Positions 34,794-34,926 of a DNA stretch of 34,926 bases are shown here, piece by piece. The stretch is from Prevotella sp. (GTDB lineage: Bacteria; Bacteroidota; Bacteroidia; Bacteroidales; Bacteroidaceae): positions 1-34,926 of the forward strand of contig JAIKWS010000020.1 of assembly GCA_024684515.1 (NCBI GenBank). The letters are read 5' to 3'. Numbering within the stretch: position 1 is the stretch's first letter; each line of letters opens with the position of its first letter. The translations under genes and the position numbers were made by a program. Below the pieces are notes generated by a model. It did no database searches, had not been told where the DNA came from, and was given only the letters and a program-made list of their open reading frames with translations.

Positions 34794-34926
34794 TTAGAAG
34801 GGTCCGTGTCCCATGCAGCTGGTGGTGATGGTGACAAAACATAAACATTTCCTACATCGTCAGGACTACCCTTATTCACAAAAGGACTACCCGAATCGTA
34901 AAAAGACTTCCCACATTTACAAAAAT
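34781..34926 (-). CDS. Possible C-terminal end of an unidentified minus-strand protein (cut by window edge)
   Basis: The minus-strand frame ending at TGA 34781-34783 is open for 48 codons to the window edge. It contains a roughly 7-residue periodicity (GKSFYDS, GSPFVNK, GSPDDVG) that reflects a DNA repeat of about 21 bp, then SPSPPAAWDTDPSKNEE. I do not recognise a family. A leftward-facing hairpin at 34553-34589 could be its terminator. The frame may be chance in repetitive DNA; the absence of stops over 48 codons is weak evidence on its own. Confidence 0.35.
   Translation of the reverse strand, partial: FCKCGKSFYDSGSPFVNKGSPDDVGNVYVLSPSPPAAWDTDPSKNEE

Overview
This window looks like a chromosomal segment of a Bacteroidota species, most likely Prevotellaceae. 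The evidence is the many promoters of the Bacteroidota primary sigma type (TTTG, a 19-20 bp gap, then TAnnTTTG), a hybrid two-component regulator (HTCS), DUF4251 and DUF2723 proteins, and a Bacteroidota-style long RluA protein. The family assignment is an inference from gene content. No rRNA, tRNA, insertion sequence or CRISPR array was seen.

Layout. 1-88: 5' end of a RhuM-family gene running off the left edge. 89-642: non-coding, with two full 84-bp repeats that leave three -7 promoter boxes spaced exactly 84 bp apart ahead of a tandem GH43 glycosidase (643-2610). 2696-5167: a FecE-type ABC ATPase and a divergent RluA-type pseudouridine synthase. 5202-5416: a ten-unit tandem array of a 22-bp element with two overlapping hairpin registers, followed by a complete HTCS regulator (5566-9456). 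9556-14337: the conserved rimP-nusA-infB operon on the minus strand, with a leader hairpin. 14607-17009: pnp. 17284-17380: a second, diverged array of the same 22-bp element. 17529-19039: a compact operon of a DUF4251 lipoprotein, a Vsr endonuclease and a low-molecular-weight phosphatase. 19053-23228: a NodB-type deacetylase and a large DUF2723 membrane protein. 23447-31396: a minus-strand gene train that in transcription order is a HlyD-type adaptor, a C39-peptidase ABC exporter, a second ABC exporter, purD, an unknown membrane protein and a YqaA/DedA-like protein. 31703-34340: an outer-membrane porin and a sodium:solute symporter. 34341-34926: terminators, three 53-bp repeats, a 7-bp repeat and the end of a possible minus-strand gene.

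The strongest candidate for something new is the peptide exporter (26179-31396). Its adaptor begins, at the start codon best supported by the promoter, with a 25-residue segment ending in LTDDQLEKVTGG. This has the form of a double-glycine leader normally found on exported peptides and cut by C39 peptidases. The next gene encodes an ABC exporter with an intact-looking C39 peptidase. No precursor peptide, modification enzyme or TolC-like channel is visible in the window. The simplest hypothesis is that the exporter processes its own adaptor, but a family-specific N-terminus or a fused fossil precursor remains possible.

The second theme is repeat and promoter architecture: the 84-bp promoter-bearing repeat, a shared extended promoter sequence before at least three unrelated genes, two loci of a 22-bp dual-hairpin repeat, and a 53-bp hairpin-capable repeat at the right edge.
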